A stretch of 64,000 nt of DNA from Perkinsus olseni (taxonomy: Eukaryota > Perkinsozoa > Perkinsida > Perkinsidae), in NCBI GenBank assembly GCA_013115135.1, contig JABANP010000066.1, positions 1 through 64,000 of the forward strand, given 5' to 3'. Every line of letters starts with the position of its first letter. The first letter of the stretch is position 1. The notes below the pieces were generated by a model that saw only the letters and a list, made by a program, of their open reading frames with translations, did no database searches and was not told the origin of the DNA. Shown piece after piece: positions 63,101 to 64,000 of this stretch. The translations under genes and the position numbers were made by a program.

Positions 63101-64000
63101 ATGGACCTCTACTCGATTTGTCATGGCTGCGCTGGGTCGAAGTACAAGGTGGGTCTCAGAGCGAGCCAGGGAGTGCTCAGGGACAGCCGAGGCCTCACTA
63201 GGTCTTCGAGAAGTCCACGGTCTACCTCGACAGAGCTCCGACCGCCGCAGCGGGGTTCTCCGACTCCAACTTCAAGACGGGTGTGTTCGGCAAACAGCGG
63301 CTGCTGGCCGCGAGCGTGCATCGTTTTCTCAGGTGGCGGGTTCACCCTTACCAACGGTGATGAGGATAAGATACTCTCACTGAGCGCCTCCAATGTTCTC
63401 AATTTCCGTTTGGAGGGAGGCTCAGGAGCCAGCGCCATCAAGAAGGGTGGGTGGCTTCCGTGAGGATTCCCAGGCGACCCTGTAGCTGCCAGGTTCGACG
63501 GTACGCCTCATCCTGTCCCCGCTGACCCTGTGGCACTCGGGAAGTACATGCTTCGTGGGGTGCACGGCCGACCCACTGGTCAGCACGGCGGTGTGTGTCG
63601 GGTCCGAGATGACCTGTTCGATGGAGAGCTCGGTGGTGGCACAGCCCGGGATGGATGTGACCCCTGGGAGGCGGTAGGGCCGCTGCAAGCGCCCTGCCTC
63701 TGTGACTCGAGCCGGCCAGCAGGTTGAACGTGGTGAAGATCACCCTGCCGTCTAATTCCATGACGGACATCACCGCCGATGAGATGCACGACTTCACCCT
63801 GTCCGGCCTGACGCTGCCTGAGGGCGGCGCGGGCTGGTTCCCCACCAGGATTGGGGTGGAGATCAGCGAGGGGGCCACCGACCTCAAACCGGACTACACC
63901 ACCTCAGACGGTAAGCCACGAATCATCGTCATCAGTGAGACTTGACCACTTGTCCAGGTTTTATCTGGAAGGACCACAGTTCTCCCGGCTCCAACGCCCG
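57186..64000 (+). CDS. large secreted modular Cys-motif protein (partial; could be two genes)
   Basis: The start MILTRLTSVLCLPLWSLVTA is a signal peptide, followed by N-glycosylation sites (TNSSIP, ANITEV, GNGTMQ). Many short exons then encode beta-rich extracellular sequence with a recurring aromatic-x-hydrophobic-Cys motif. Examples are GGTFRLCYAPDGSTLG (58360), CPPGEYGCLTIDADQ (59655), KAGVIGVCYCAEVTD (61235), GAKVCWATRPTG (62090), VPAGCYYSKTYRND (62737) and LYSICHGCAG (63101). Other clear exons: TWQWRGETCNGSGTFTEADG (58420), SIVNLPGKLTLYFGQ (60523), LLTFDGDHGLSDGDMILIEE (61640), FVNPPEFPYAKLSLTTTM (62277) and MTDITADEMHDFTLSGLTLP (63760). I know of similar LCYC-type modules in large surface proteins of alveolates but cannot name the family. 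The frame is open at the window end. A tRNA-Leu on the other strand at 59939-60020 could mark an intron or a gene boundary. Confidence 0.55.
59939..60020 (-). tRNA. tRNA-Leu (TAA)
   Basis: An 82-nt type II tRNA on the minus strand. Acceptor GAGTGTT/AGCACTC. D arm with GCCCGAGTGGTTAAGGGG. Anticodon stem-loop GTGGA-CTTAAGA-TCCAC with anticodon TAA. A long variable arm follows (TGGACACGGTCCGCG). T arm TGGGTTCGAACCCCA, discriminator A. No intron. Confidence 0.95.

Overview
The window is nuclear DNA of a protist, most likely a Perkinsus species (Perkinsozoa, Alveolata). The evidence is gene content and architecture. There are two tandem iron superoxide dismutases, a plant/apicomplexan-type S-adenosylhomocysteinase, a C4-pathway 5-aminolevulinate synthase, a single-domain voltage-gated channel with EF-hands, and a cysteine-motif secreted protein. 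Most genes carry many short GT-AG introns (about 35-60 bp, some longer), coding sequence is GC-leaning, and genes are packed on both strands. The species call is inference: no ribosomal RNA or spliced-leader gene was found.

Layout. 1-1544: a Tc1/mariner-type transposon inserted in an intron of a GRWD1/RRB1-like gene (minus strand) that runs off the left edge. 2270-8121: AP-1/2 beta-adaptin (minus), divergent from cytochrome b5 (8540-8782, plus). 9500-11018: 5-aminolevulinate synthase (minus). 12152-15205: voltage-gated cation channel (plus), followed by an unrecognised gene. 16332-21527: GH38 alpha-mannosidase (plus), convergent with an unknown coiled-coil gene and dUTPase (both minus, 21866-24730). 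25160-28293: two adjacent ankyrin genes, the second with a TKL-like kinase domain. 29203-34000: S-adenosylhomocysteinase and cytosolic-type aconitase (minus), divergent from GAPDH (34970, plus). 36382-50203 is a long plus-strand run: phosphatidylglycerophosphate synthase, mitochondrial ribosomal protein S6, an unknown, a GSTCD-type methyltransferase, a membrane RING-H2 protein, a mitochondrial DnaJ, and a secreted FkbM-type methyltransferase whose largest intron holds tRNA-Trp genes. 50459-50991: one copy of a dispersed repeat and a third tRNA-Trp. 54023-56736: the two SODs. 57186-64000: a large secreted modular protein, cut by the window end, with a tRNA-Leu on the opposite strand.

Most recognised genes are housekeeping: central carbon and one-carbon metabolism (aconitase, GAPDH, SAHH), heme and heme proteins (ALAS, cytochrome b5), mitochondrial biogenesis (PGS1, bS6m, DnaJ), oxidative defence (SODs), membrane traffic (AP beta) and nucleotide hygiene (dUTPase). 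I see no operon-like functional grouping.

Gene limits come from hand-reading splice junctions and conserved motifs, so terminal exons are approximate. Several highly conserved genes (GAPDH, aconitase, ALAS, AP-beta twice, one SOD) need a one-base shift to keep the conserved frame. These are either assembly indels or something more interesting, and are treated as a finding.
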